This document shows positions 16,875-25,467 of a stretch of 64,000 bases of DNA, piece after piece (the first letter of the stretch is position 1; the number at the start of each line of letters is the position of its first letter). Source of the DNA: an uncultured Saprospiraceae bacterium (GTDB lineage Bacteria > Bacteroidota > Bacteroidia > Chitinophagales > Saprospiraceae); the NCBI GenBank assembly GCA_937951615.1, contig CALFBH010000008.1, positions 1-64,000 of the forward strand. Direction: 5' to 3'. The notes below the pieces were generated by a model, which was not told where the DNA came from, ran no database searches, and saw only the letters and a program-made list of their open reading frames with translations. The position numbers and the translations under genes were made by a program.

Positions 16875-17294
16875 TTACTTACCGGGTGCGGGTTCGTAAT
16901 TTCTCCAGGTGAAAGTTGGTTCACCAGCACGGTCAAAGAAATCACCGCAGGTATTGACGCCTGCAATGCCGCCCATCGTGCATTTTTTACCTTGGTCGCA
17001 AGTGTATAAAGTCACCATGCCATCAGCACAACCTACACAATTATTATACAAAAAGAAATACGCGCCATCTAGTTCGTAGCGAGTAATTTCTGCCTTTACA
17101 CCTGCTGGTATGCCTTCGGTCATTGCTTTGAGCCAGGCTACATCTGCGACTGGATCTGCTGCATCACATTTAAGGGTGTTTGCAGGTGGTTCTTCATCGT
17201 CGCCATTATTTCCATTATTGGTAGTTGTCCCGGTATTGCAGGAAGCTGCCATTAATAGTGGCATGGCAAAAACGATAATCAAGTATCTGAACAT
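16875..17294 (-). CDS. Small Cys-rich lipoprotein, unknown
   Basis: 139-residue predicted lipoprotein (lipobox MAASC, Cys19), then an acidic low-complexity stretch (GTTTNNGNNGDDEEPPAN) and a compact domain with several cysteines (LKCDAAD, NNCVGCADG, LYTCDQGKKC, NTCGDFFD). The pattern recalls short Bacteroidota lipoproteins with an LPW..M...Y.GAYFF.Y..C..C core; here PVADVAWLKAM and ELDGAYFFLYNNC match it. Function unknown; surface or periplasmic by its lipid anchor. Its stop codon abuts a word-repeat element. Confidence 0.7.
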   Translation of the reverse strand: MFRYLIIVFAMPLLMAASCNTGTTTNNGNNGDDEEPPANTLKCDAADPVADVAWLKAMTEGIPAGVKAEITRYELDGAYFFLYNNCVGCADGMVTLYTCDQGKKCTMGGIAGVNTCGDFFDRAGEPTFTWRNYEPAPGK

Positions 17295-17357
17295 GATAAA
17301 AAATTTGGTTAGAAAAGATTGTTTACGCTGCTAATTTAGGAAAACAAACTCAAACTC

Positions 17358-17375
17358 TCCCGATAATTATCGGGA
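17358..17375. repeat. 18-bp perfect palindrome
   Basis: TCCCGATAATTATCGGGA is perfectly self-complementary. It lies in the spacer between two lipoprotein genes, beside AAATTCAAATTC words. It has no T-run, so I do not call it a terminator. Confidence 0.7.
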
Positions 17376-17412
17376 CAAAAAGCAAATTCAAATTCAAATA
17401 CATTGTTTATTT

Positions 17413-17946
17413 TTAGTTTTCACTAATCGTTTTTATAATATCCTCGACTTCTTGTTGTGTACTTTGGTCATAGTTTATACTCAATGCTTCTAGGAAATCA
17501 TTGCCTTGTTTTATATATAATCTGCCAGTAGAAGTTATTGCTGTATCGTGATAAAGTATGGCAAAAATCTCATTGGTATCATCACAAAACTCAACAACTT
17601 GAGACAATAATAGACCACCTCCGGTACTTATGACTTCAATAGATGCTGGAACAGGATCAGCGAGTAGATCTCCAAAATCCTCACAATACAATGGAGCGCA
17701 ATAATTATAGCTGAAATAAACCAGGCTGTCTGTTCTATTCTTTGCAAAGAAATTGCCCTCAAATCCTACCATGCCTATTCCTTCATAATTGGCAGGAAAC
17801 TGTATGTCGTAAAGTGTCTTAAAGCTCTCTGTTATCCAGTTGGCATTTTGTTCTAATGTGATGCAGCTTGGACTTGGCTCTTCGTCATCGCAAGCTGTCC
17901 AAAAGCAGAGTACGATTAAGCCAGTTAATAAAATCAGTTTATTCAT
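17413..17946 (-). CDS. Hypothetical lipoprotein
   Basis: 177 residues from ATG 17946, chosen because MNKLILLTGLIVLCFWTAC is a good lipoprotein signal (Cys19); an upstream ATG at 17991 would bury it. An acidic DDEEPSP spacer follows the lipid cysteine. The remainder is a globular domain with few hallmarks: NWITESFKTLYDIQF, VYFSYNYCAPLYCEDF and a C-terminal acidic helix VEDIIKTISEN. I do not recognise a family. Minus-strand run of lipoproteins from 16.9 to 20.9 kb. Confidence 0.65.
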   Translation of the reverse strand: MNKLILLTGLIVLCFWTACDDEEPSPSCITLEQNANWITESFKTLYDIQFPANYEGIGMVGFEGNFFAKNRTDSLVYFSYNYCAPLYCEDFGDLLADPVPASIEVISTGGGLLLSQVVEFCDDTNEIFAILYHDTAITSTGRLYIKQGNDFLEALSINYDQSTQQEVEDIIKTISEN

Positions 17947-18057
17947 TGTCTTATAAAGTTTATTGTTCTTCAAGTAAGTGCCTGGACTCAACTAAACGCC
18001 ACTTTTAATTTGGCTTATTGTCAATAATTTTTTTGAATTTGACGTTTGTATTTCCAC

Positions 18058-18837
18058 TTAGAATAAGATTCCAAGTTTCAAATTCACTCTTTTGAAAGTA
18101 TATTTATTTTCAAATCTTGAGCCGTCCCACCCGAGGCGGGTATAGCTAGCTTTTTGTACTTTATAACCCAGCGCAAGCGTGAAATTGGCATTGGGATGTC
18201 CGCCAAAACGATAGCCCAGCGAAGGATTATACATCAGTCCACCTTTTGCTTCTACGATGTTTGAGTTTTGGTCTTTTAAGGCAATGCCGTAGCCCAGATT
18301 CATAGAATAAAATGGAGAGACTTTCTTTTTTAGAAAATAGCCACGGGCTTCCAGATAAATAGGTAGGACATTATGACTACTGCCGATTTCGTAAGCGTCT
18401 ATTCCAACACCAAGACCTGCACCAATCCAGCGATTGTGCTGATAACCCATGACATGGTGTAAACCAAGCCCAGATACCCACCAACCCCATTGGTCATTGC
18501 CCATAGGCATATTGAAGTAAGTCTCATTATAGATACCGTTCTCTTTAAAAGCATACTCGCGGATAAGACGCGCTTTGGGGCCAGAAGCATGGATGTTTTC
18601 CTGCACGACTTTCAGGACTTGTTCTGCTGGGAATGTAATCACCTGACCACCAAGTATTTGGATTTTGACGTATTCGTCGTGTTTATATTCTACGAGTTTT
18701 CCGCGAAATACACTACCATTATTGAGATAAAGGGCATCTACATACTTAATGTCTTCAATTTCTGTTTGCGCAAAACTTTGTCCTATTGAACACAAACAAA
18801 GGAAACTGAATAAAGCTATTTTGACTATTTTTTTCAT
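18058..18837 (-). CDS. Exported hypothetical protein, beta-rich
   Basis: 259 residues from ATG 18837 (signal MKKIVKIALFSFLCLCSIGQSFAQ). The longer frame upstream is read through word repeats and is not credible. The mature N-terminus (YVDALYLNNGSVFRGKLVEYKHDEYVKIQILGGQVITFPAEQVLKV) is a ~45-residue module common in Bacteroidota, an SH3/Sm-like small beta unit. The rest (GLGLHHVMGYQHNRWIGAGLGVGIDAY, YFLKKKVSPFYSMNLGYGIAL, ...LKLGILF) is an outer-membrane beta-barrel ending in phenylalanine. I infer an outer membrane protein; role unknown. Confidence 0.75.
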   Translation of the reverse strand: MKKIVKIALFSFLCLCSIGQSFAQTEIEDIKYVDALYLNNGSVFRGKLVEYKHDEYVKIQILGGQVITFPAEQVLKVVQENIHASGPKARLIREYAFKENGIYNETYFNMPMGNDQWGWWVSGLGLHHVMGYQHNRWIGAGLGVGIDAYEIGSSHNVLPIYLEARGYFLKKKVSPFYSMNLGYGIALKDQNSNIVEAKGGLMYNPSLGYRFGGHPNANFTLALGYKVQKASYTRLGWDGSRFENKYTFKRVNLKLGILF

Positions 18838-18839
18838 TA

Positions 18840-18975
18840 TTTTAAATTTAAATGTGTTTTCGAGTTTTCGAGTTGCGTGCGGGTTACGAGTTTTCGAGTT
18901 GCGGGTTATGAACTCGCAACTCGCAACCCGCCAACCCGCAACTCGCAACCCGCAACTCAACAACCCGCAACTCAA
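18840..18975. repeat. Inverted CGAGTTG/CAACTCG word element
   Basis: TTTCGAGTTGCGGGTT-type words (18855-18906) face AACTCGCAACCCGC words (18910-18975) across ATGAACTC. Every word is 6-8 bases with one or two changes. The right arm supplies the TGA stop (18972-18974) of the LVIVD gene. Confidence 0.88.
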
Positions 18976-20246
18976 TTAGCCACCGGAATAACACTCAGTC
19001 GCCTCAAATCATTAACATCACTCGCATCAAACTGATACAAACCATCGCTACCAATCACCATGACCACAGAATTGGGAAGTGCAATGACATCATAGGTTGA
19101 AAATTCATTCATGCGATCGATTTCTGAAATATTCAGTTCGTCTGTAGCATCCATTACGCGTAAGCCACTATCGCCATCACAGACATACAAAACGTCTTGT
19201 TCTGTAATCGCCAATCCATGCGGATTGTCCATTGGATAAGTCGCCAGTAATTGCGGATTGTTTAGGTTGGATACATCCACAACATCCAGTTGATTGGTGA
19301 AATTCTGACAAGGCGTGCCGCCGCGCAGCGTGATATAAGCTAAGTCATCTTTTACGACAACTGGATCACAAGCCTGCGCATGTTCAAATACGCTCAACAG
19401 CGTTGGATTAGAAGGATTGGCTACGCTATAAATAAACATGCCCGTTTGTGAGCCAATAAACAGGTTGTCGCGGAAAGGATAAATTGTCTCAATTCCCCAG
19501 CCGATATTCACTGTGCCAGAGAGGTTAGGGCTGGTTAAATTGACAATGTCAAATACATTAATGGCGTTTTCTGTTACGGTATAAAGGAAGTCCTGATACA
19601 AAGCAAAACGCGCCATAGAACCGCCTTTACCTGTAGAGCCAAACTGACTAGAGCCTCCGCCACTGCTCACATTGGCATCTGAATTTGAAAGGGTAGGAGA
19701 GAAGCCAGCAGAGTCGCAGTTCGAACAGCCACCGCCAATACTGCCACAAGGCAATTCTTCCGTCACTTCTTCTTGGTCATAATACACCAGATGTCCTAAG
19801 TCCTGATCTAGCGAAATAGAAGGAAAAACCTCCTCTGTGCGCGTCATCAATACTGGGATTTCAGGATTGCTGATGTCAATAGATAGCAGGTCAATATAAT
19901 TGTCGGCATAGAGGATATTGTCCTTTACTGCCATATCCATATTGCCGGGAATCTGAATGAAAGCCAGATTGACTGGATTGGCGGGGTCGGCATTATCAAT
20001 AACATGCAAACCTTCGCGAAATTCATTCAACAAGATATAATTTTGATAAAAATAAATCTTGCCCGGCTGTTTCAGTTCCCTTGCGGGCAATATCTGAATG
20101 TCCTGACGAATGTCGTCAATCGTTTTATAAACTGGGGTGTATTTAATGTAGGTGTAAAGGGAGGTACATTCATCCTGAATGCAACTTTGCAGACTCATCG
20201 CACCTAAGACGAGCAGTACAGCTAGAATTTTAATTGATTTTGTCAT
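18972..20246 (-). CDS. LVIVD-repeat beta-propeller lipoprotein
   Basis: 424-residue lipoprotein (MTKSIKILAVLLVLGAMSLQSC, Cys22) composed of LVIVD-type repeats that form a beta-propeller: GLHVIDNADPANPVNLAFIQIPG, LLSIDISNPEIPVLMTR, AINVFDIVNLTSPNLSGTVNIG, MFIYSVANPSNPTLLSVFEH, LDVVDVSNLNNPQLLATY, LRVMDATDELNISEIDR. The pattern is hxVhDhsxPxxPxhhxxh. A Gly/Ser/Cys-rich insertion (residues ~170-215) splits the propeller. Common in Bacteroidota outer-membrane or surface lipoproteins; a protein-binding role is assumed. It lies 42 bp after the next lipoprotein gene. Confidence 0.85.
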   Translation of the reverse strand: MTKSIKILAVLLVLGAMSLQSCIQDECTSLYTYIKYTPVYKTIDDIRQDIQILPARELKQPGKIYFYQNYILLNEFREGLHVIDNADPANPVNLAFIQIPGNMDMAVKDNILYADNYIDLLSIDISNPEIPVLMTRTEEVFPSISLDQDLGHLVYYDQEEVTEELPCGSIGGGCSNCDSAGFSPTLSNSDANVSSGGGSSQFGSTGKGGSMARFALYQDFLYTVTENAINVFDIVNLTSPNLSGTVNIGWGIETIYPFRDNLFIGSQTGMFIYSVANPSNPTLLSVFEHAQACDPVVVKDDLAYITLRGGTPCQNFTNQLDVVDVSNLNNPQLLATYPMDNPHGLAITEQDVLYVCDGDSGLRVMDATDELNISEIDRMNEFSTYDVIALPNSVVMVIGSDGLYQFDASDVNDLRRLSVIPVAN

Positions 20247-20288
20247 AATATTGATTTTTAATGTTTTATATGCTTGTTTAAAATTGAC

Positions 20289-20885
20289 TTAGGATATCCA
20301 AGTGTTGATGTTATGCTTGACCTGCCAGACGCCATCAATTTTTTCCAGTAGAACGATAAAACCAGCAGCGCATAGGTAATTACAGTATTCACCATAATGT
20401 ACAATGGCTTCATCAGCCCCATTTGTGGCAGGTCGCCCAAATTGAAGATAACCGGAGGACTGTTCATATTTAGCGTAGTAGTTGTTCCAGCCATTACCAC
20501 TGTCGAAAAAACAATTTAATTCTTCTTTGTTGATCATTACATTCGTTGTATTAAACTGTTCGTTCCAATACCATTCTATATCATTTTTTAAAGCATAATT
20601 GCTTACAGTCGTGGAGTCATAATTAATACCATTATCACTTAGAAATGAATGACTAAGCTCTGCACAAGAAGAGCAAACTTCAGTGTATTCTACAATATGT
20701 AAAAAGCCTGTAGTCGAATAATGTTCGCTCAACACAGCTTCTATAATGTCATATTCTTCTTGGTTGCTAATATTTCCGTTTACATTTTCTACATCTTCAC
20801 ATTCAATTATTTGTGAAGTGTCATCTGATTTTTTACAGGCAAATGCCAGCATACAAATCAGGGCAATGGCTAATAGGTTTTTCAT
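20289..20885 (-). CDS. Hypothetical lipoprotein
   Basis: 198 residues, lipobox at MLAFAC (Cys17) followed by KKSDDTS. The C-terminus (HYGEYCNYLCAAGFIVLLEKIDGVWQVKHNINTWIS) matches a frequent Bacteroidota lipoprotein ending in which a small-residue turn precedes a YLLEKxxGxWKxV strand pair. Four cysteines (CSSC, YCNYLC) may form disulfides. Function unknown. Probably the first gene of a two-gene unit with the LVIVD protein. Confidence 0.7.
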   Translation of the reverse strand: MKNLLAIALICMLAFACKKSDDTSQIIECEDVENVNGNISNQEEYDIIEAVLSEHYSTTGFLHIVEYTEVCSSCAELSHSFLSDNGINYDSTTVSNYALKNDIEWYWNEQFNTTNVMINKEELNCFFDSGNGWNNYYAKYEQSSGYLQFGRPATNGADEAIVHYGEYCNYLCAAGFIVLLEKIDGVWQVKHNINTWIS

Positions 20886-20997
20886 AACTTAATGTTGACT
20901 AAAATGAAATTTTATCTTTACTTCCTTGTACACTTAGAAAGACAGAGGGGTTTTTTGAAAGGGTTGGGTAGGTTTAGTTTTTTTTTGAAAATAATGC

Positions 20998-21037
20998 AAA
21001 AGACCTGACAGGTTTTAAAAATCTATCAGGTCTTTTT
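20998..21037. terminator. Terminator hairpin, AGACCTGA family, copy 1
   Basis: AAAAGACCTGACAGG... pairs with ...TATCAGGTCTTTTT, imperfect in the middle. T-run on the plus strand and A-run on the left make it bidirectional. It lies just downstream of the 1246-residue gene. A near-identical perfect copy is at 25004-25044. Confidence 0.8.
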
Positions 21038-21072
21038 GTTTGTGTATCGTCCAATTGGAAAACTATTATCAG

Positions 21073-24000
21073 TTACATTTTTATCATTTTATGAATATTG
21101 ATCTGACCATTAAGGTTGTTGACAATAGAAATAAAATAAATGCCAGCTCCTAACGTATTGAGGTCAATAATCAAAGGTGCAGTTGTACCAGTATAGTCAG
21201 CTACTAATGTGCCATTGACATCAAGAACCTGAAGTGTATATCCACCAAAAACACCATCAATGACGACTTTGTCCACCAATGGGTTAGGGATAATTTCTAT
21301 AGAATTGGCGGACGTGATGATGTGTGGGTCGGCAGCGGAACTATTACATGAGCTAAATGTGGAAGAGAGCGTATAAGTCGCAGGTGTATTGGAAGGCGAG
21401 AATCCGGTTTGTGCCCAATTAGCATCCCTTGTTATGAAGCCAAAATTAATAATATCGGTCGTGAAAGAGGATTTGTCAATTTCCACTTCAATTTCAGTAC
21501 TGTTTTTTTGTACGTTGATTGGTGACCAAGCATCCCAAATCCAATCTGCTCCAGAACCTATATAGCTAGCTATATTATTGTTTTGTATTAAATAATTAAA
21601 ACCCGTTTGTCCCCAATTACCGCTGAGATATTCGTTTCCGCCTGAATTATTATTGTCAGCATCCAAAAAGAATTGATTATTCGCTTCCAAATTACCTGTA
21701 ACATAAATGTAAAAAGCATCGTTGTCATGCGTCGCTTTTATGGTGAAGCCATTGGAAATAGATAGAATAGGAACGGAGGACCAATCACTGAAATTACCAT
21801 CTACGGAAATACAAGTATCACAAGCATTCGGAGTACAGGCGTCATTATCGTCAGGGTCATTGCCTATGCAAACACCATCTGCATCAGCGTCGATGTATGT
21901 GCCATTCGTGCATTGGCAACTTGAATTATAAGTTTCGCCTTGTGTGCAGGAGTCGCCATCATCACAAGCTGTACCGATGAGCGCGTCGTCGATGCCGGGG
22001 CAGGCATCGTCTGCATCGCATACGCCATCTCCATCCGCATCAGGACAAACATCACAACTCAATGAAGCGGAAAAAATGTGTGTCGCTGCATTGCTAGCTG
22101 GTGTAAATCCAGTTTGTGTCCAGTTGGCGTCTCTGGTTAGAAAACCGAAATTGACGACATTGGTATTGAAAAAAGATTTATCAATTTTTAATTCAAGTCC
22201 TGCACTGGTTTTATTTGCGCTGACTGTTCCTTGATACACCCAAATCCAATCGAAACCTGTACCGTTATAAGTATAAATGTCGCCGTTTTCTATCAGAATA
22301 TTCGCGCCCATTTGTCCCCAATTGGTTGCGGTGTATTCGTTGCCGCTTGCATTATCATTGTCGGCATCCACAAAGATTTGATAACTTTGGTCGATATTGC
22401 CATCAATGTACATGTAGAGTGCGTCATCATCATCAGCGGCTTTTGTGGTGTATCCATTGGAAGTAGAAAGTGTAGCGATAGACGACCAATCGTTAAAATC
22501 ATTATCTATAGTGATGCAGCCTTCCGAAACACCTCCAGGAACTTGAGTATATTGCACACCCGTTCCAGGTGACCATGCCCAGAGTCTGGGATTGGGTCCT
22601 TTATCTATTTCCATTCTCCCCCCAAAAGGCCAACTCATGTCAGCATTCATGGAATTCCAGGTTTGTCCGCCATCTTCTGAAGTCAGAAAACCTTTTGAAT
22701 CTGCATCATAGCCACCTGAATGGTAGGCACTTCCCGAAGAGATATACAGCAAGTCGGAATTTGTAGGATGGATAGCAATGCCCCGCATAAAGTTGTCGGT
22801 ATATAATTTAGTCCAGGTCAATCCGCCGTCATTACTTCTGTACATGCCTTTACCATTGCCATAGGCACTTGCGTAAACCCTGTTTGGAATCGCTGGATCA
22901 ACTTTGATTTCAAAAACGCCATTCCAAACCTTTTCATTATTCCCTTCAAAAGTAGGGACAATATCATCTCTAAAAGCAGTGCCACTTTGTTGGTTGCGCA
23001 TTTCAGGAAGTCCGGTTTGTGCCCAGTTCGTTCCGCCATTGGTTGAACGCCAAAAACCGTTTTCTCCACCAGCATACACCAATTGCGAATTAAATTCATC
23101 GACTGCTGTAAATTTTAAGCCTCCATTATTCAGCACCATAAACCAGGAAGCTCCATCATCTACAGACTTGAATACATCGCCATCCTGTGTGACAAATAAG
23201 GTTCTATTATTGACTGGACTGTTCATGTCCATAGACATGCCATGTGTCGTATTGCCTACATATTGTAATCCTGAATTACTCAGTTGCCAGTTTTCGCCAT
23301 AAGCCGTACTTTTGAATACCGCCCCGTCCGTAGATGTGCCTTCTTTTCCGAAAGTTGCCCAGACTACATTCGGTCTTGCGGGGTCATTTACGATAAAATT
23401 GACATTGGAGCCACCATCGGCATACCAGACATGTGCATCCGAATCGGGAATACTAAATGTCCATGACTGTCCTCTATCTCGTGAGTACCAAAACCCTAAA
23501 TCATAATACCCGACATAGATGATATTCGGGTCTGTATCGCTTACCTCAATAGCATTTCCATTGATATTATCCATTCCTGTAGAGATGTGTTTTCCGGGAC
23601 TGATTTCTGTTGTAGCAACATTGGTAAAATTAGCACCACCATCAGGTGTCACCCACGCCCATCCACCATAAGTAGCGTAATAATTTCCGGAATTAAATTC
23701 ATCTTTTGTCACCGTCTTATTAAAGCCGTAAAAACTACTGACATAAGCATATTGCATTACGGGCCAGCCTTTTACCCAGTTTGACAAACTCCCTGTCTGA
23801 TACCATGAGTTACCGTTATCCCATGTTTTCCAAGTTCCCATCAAGCCATTAGGGTCACCCAATGCAGATATAAAATTGGTCACACTTATTTCATTCGGGT
23901 TTGCTGTACTTACATTGATAAATCCCGTATAATCCCCGATTTGATAATAATTCCAACCGGCGTCATTACTCCGATACAATTCTCCCGTACTTGCATCGCC

Positions 24001-24813
24001 GGCTGCATAATCCCACACTCCATTGGTATTACAACCATTCGATTGAAAGGTGCTGGTAAAGACAATTTGCTGATTGGTCGGATGCAAGTCAAAATCCAAA
24101 ATATCGCCAAGATTCTGCGCTACTCTCGTCCAATTCCAACCACCATCCGTTGATTTGTACAGCCAGGGATTACTACAATTGTACCTGCCTTTTCCCAACA
24201 AAGCATAGACCAAATCATCATTTTGTGGGTGTGCCATCATCCGCATGATACTTCCCTGTGCGGGTAAGCTATTTCCGGTCAGTATAAACCAATTATCGCC
24301 GCCGTCAACGGTCTTTAATAAGGTAAGATTTGGACTCCACCATTCATGATGTGCGGCATATCCTTTGTTTTGATTGACATTGCACATTTCGATGGCTTCC
24401 ACATAGCCCAAACCACTATTTGCACTTACCTCGATATTAGCTTGTGTTACATTATTTCCGCCATTATTCGTTTTGAAAATACCAGAACCCGTTCCGATGA
24501 AAAATGTATTGCCATCGCTTGCATGTGGCGCAAGGCTGGTAATATGTGTCCGAGTTAAACCCTGTGCCGAGCCAATAGGTGTCCAAGATTGTCCATTATC
24601 GACCGACTTATACACGCCACTTAAATCTGAGCCAGATAGGATTGTGCCGTTGGCAGTTCCCGTAATCATGGAAACTGCGCCACCTCCACCAGGGTTTGTT
24701 CTGACCCAATTTGATTGAGCATTGATTGTCATTTGTGTTGAAAATAAAATCAGAATACTAAGGAAAAATGTCCAACATACTCTAATCGAATCTTTTACGT
24801 TAGGTTTATTCAT
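21073..24813 (-). CDS. GH74/BNR-like propeller T9SS cargo protein
   Basis: 1246 residues. Signal peptide to about residue 32. Residues ~33-760 carry many BNR/sortilin-type repeats (SVDNGQSWTPIG, TVDGGDNWFIL, SRDRGQSWTFS, SEDGGQTWNSM), the double-propeller pattern of GH74 xyloglucanases and VPS10-like proteins. Two tandem ~150-residue beta-sandwich modules follow (~766-915 and ~1000-1154), each opening with (T/S)xDxxFxDWSS and clearly duplicated, with a calcium-binding CPDADGDGVCDADDACPG link between. The C-terminal ~75 residues (IEIIPNPLVDKVVIDG...GIYFISIVN...KMIKM) are a T9SS type A sorting domain. Secreted or surface-bound; catalysis unproven. Confidence 0.83.
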   Translation of the reverse strand: MNKPNVKDSIRVCWTFFLSILILFSTQMTINAQSNWVRTNPGGGGAVSMITGTANGTILSGSDLSGVYKSVDNGQSWTPIGSAQGLTRTHITSLAPHASDGNTFFIGTGSGIFKTNNGGNNVTQANIEVSANSGLGYVEAIEMCNVNQNKGYAAHHEWWSPNLTLLKTVDGGDNWFILTGNSLPAQGSIMRMMAHPQNDDLVYALLGKGRYNCSNPWLYKSTDGGWNWTRVAQNLGDILDFDLHPTNQQIVFTSTFQSNGCNTNGVWDYAAGDASTGELYRSNDAGWNYYQIGDYTGFINVSTANPNEISVTNFISALGDPNGLMGTWKTWDNGNSWYQTGSLSNWVKGWPVMQYAYVSSFYGFNKTVTKDEFNSGNYYATYGGWAWVTPDGGANFTNVATTEISPGKHISTGMDNINGNAIEVSDTDPNIIYVGYYDLGFWYSRDRGQSWTFSIPDSDAHVWYADGGSNVNFIVNDPARPNVVWATFGKEGTSTDGAVFKSTAYGENWQLSNSGLQYVGNTTHGMSMDMNSPVNNRTLFVTQDGDVFKSVDDGASWFMVLNNGGLKFTAVDEFNSQLVYAGGENGFWRSTNGGTNWAQTGLPEMRNQQSGTAFRDDIVPTFEGNNEKVWNGVFEIKVDPAIPNRVYASAYGNGKGMYRSNDGGLTWTKLYTDNFMRGIAIHPTNSDLLYISSGSAYHSGGYDADSKGFLTSEDGGQTWNSMNADMSWPFGGRMEIDKGPNPRLWAWSPGTGVQYTQVPGGVSEGCITIDNDFNDWSSIATLSTSNGYTTKAADDDDALYMYIDGNIDQSYQIFVDADNDNASGNEYTATNWGQMGANILIENGDIYTYNGTGFDWIWVYQGTVSANKTSAGLELKIDKSFFNTNVVNFGFLTRDANWTQTGFTPASNAATHIFSASLSCDVCPDADGDGVCDADDACPGIDDALIGTACDDGDSCTQGETYNSSCQCTNGTYIDADADGVCIGNDPDDNDACTPNACDTCISVDGNFSDWSSVPILSISNGFTIKATHDNDAFYIYVTGNLEANNQFFLDADNNNSGGNEYLSGNWGQTGFNYLIQNNNIASYIGSGADWIWDAWSPINVQKNSTEIEVEIDKSSFTTDIINFGFITRDANWAQTGFSPSNTPATYTLSSTFSSCNSSAADPHIITSANSIEIIPNPLVDKVVIDGVFGGYTLQVLDVNGTLVADYTGTTAPLIIDLNTLGAGIYFISIVNNLNGQINIHKMIKM

Positions 24814-25428
24814 GTTTGCAGTATTTATATTTTTTAATAAAATGTGTGAGTATGTAAATGTAGCGATTACTGACAGGATTATTACATGAAAAGGTCGGAA
24901 TAGTTTAATCTAATTTGTGGTGTCTTTTTCGTAATTAAAGCACTGCCTGCATACAAGCGGCGACTGAAGTTGCCAGGACGTTTGTCTAAAAAGACTTGGA
25001 TGTAAAAAGACCTGATAGATTTCGAAAATCTATCAGGTCTTTTTGTGTTTGAAGGACACAGGGCTAAAGCTAAAGAGCCATCCACGCTCCATTATCTCGT
25101 TAGGGCAAACGGATCAAAATTATCTATTCTAAAATAGGCGAATATGGCGAAAAACATGTCGCAGCTACGCAGCTAAAATGCTGTTGGTTAACTATTTTCT
25201 ACAAACGTTTAGCATCTACGAAGCTAGTTTAGCACTCTTTTTGAAAATACAGCCCCATTCGGGGCGAAATGTTTGTGGAAATATTGGGTGTTAAGATTTT
25301 TTAAAGCTCCGTCAGGTGCGACATGTTCAATGTATACGTTTTTGCGATTGCCATATCAGAAGTGCGTATAGGTTGTTGAGTTTCAGAAAGGGGATAGTTC
25401 TTGGTAACTAGACTGGTCAAATGATTGA
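24814..25428. other. 650-bp spacer with several palindrome families
   Basis: No credible gene. In order it holds GGCGACTGAAGTTGCC (24957-24972; same family as the linker palindromes at 15.6 kb), the AGACCTGA terminator (25004-25044), GTAGC/GCAGCTACGC words (25170-25230) and REP-like units GCCCCATTCGGGGCGAAAT (~25252) and GCTCCGTCAGGTGCGACAT (~25305). Confidence 0.7.
25004..25045. terminator. Perfect 19-bp-stem terminator, copy 2
   Basis: Arms 25004-25022 and 25026-25044 are exact complements around a 3-nt loop CGA. Copy of the 20998-21037 hairpin; flanked by A and T tracts so it can act on both strands. It can end the minus-strand MATE transcript. Confidence 0.85.
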
Positions 25429-25467
25429 ATTTAATTCGTAATTAACCCATTCATAATTCGTAATTCA
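25429..25467. repeat. TAATTCG word repeat, copy 2
   Basis: AATTCGTAATTAACCCATTC-type unit related to 12557-12591. Its last word carries the TGA stop of the MATE gene at 25465-25467. Confidence 0.75.

Noticed and set aside
18838-18975. 46-codon N-terminal extension of the 18058 gene
   Set aside because: It is translated word repeat and precedes a standard signal peptide; the ATG at 18837 is the start.
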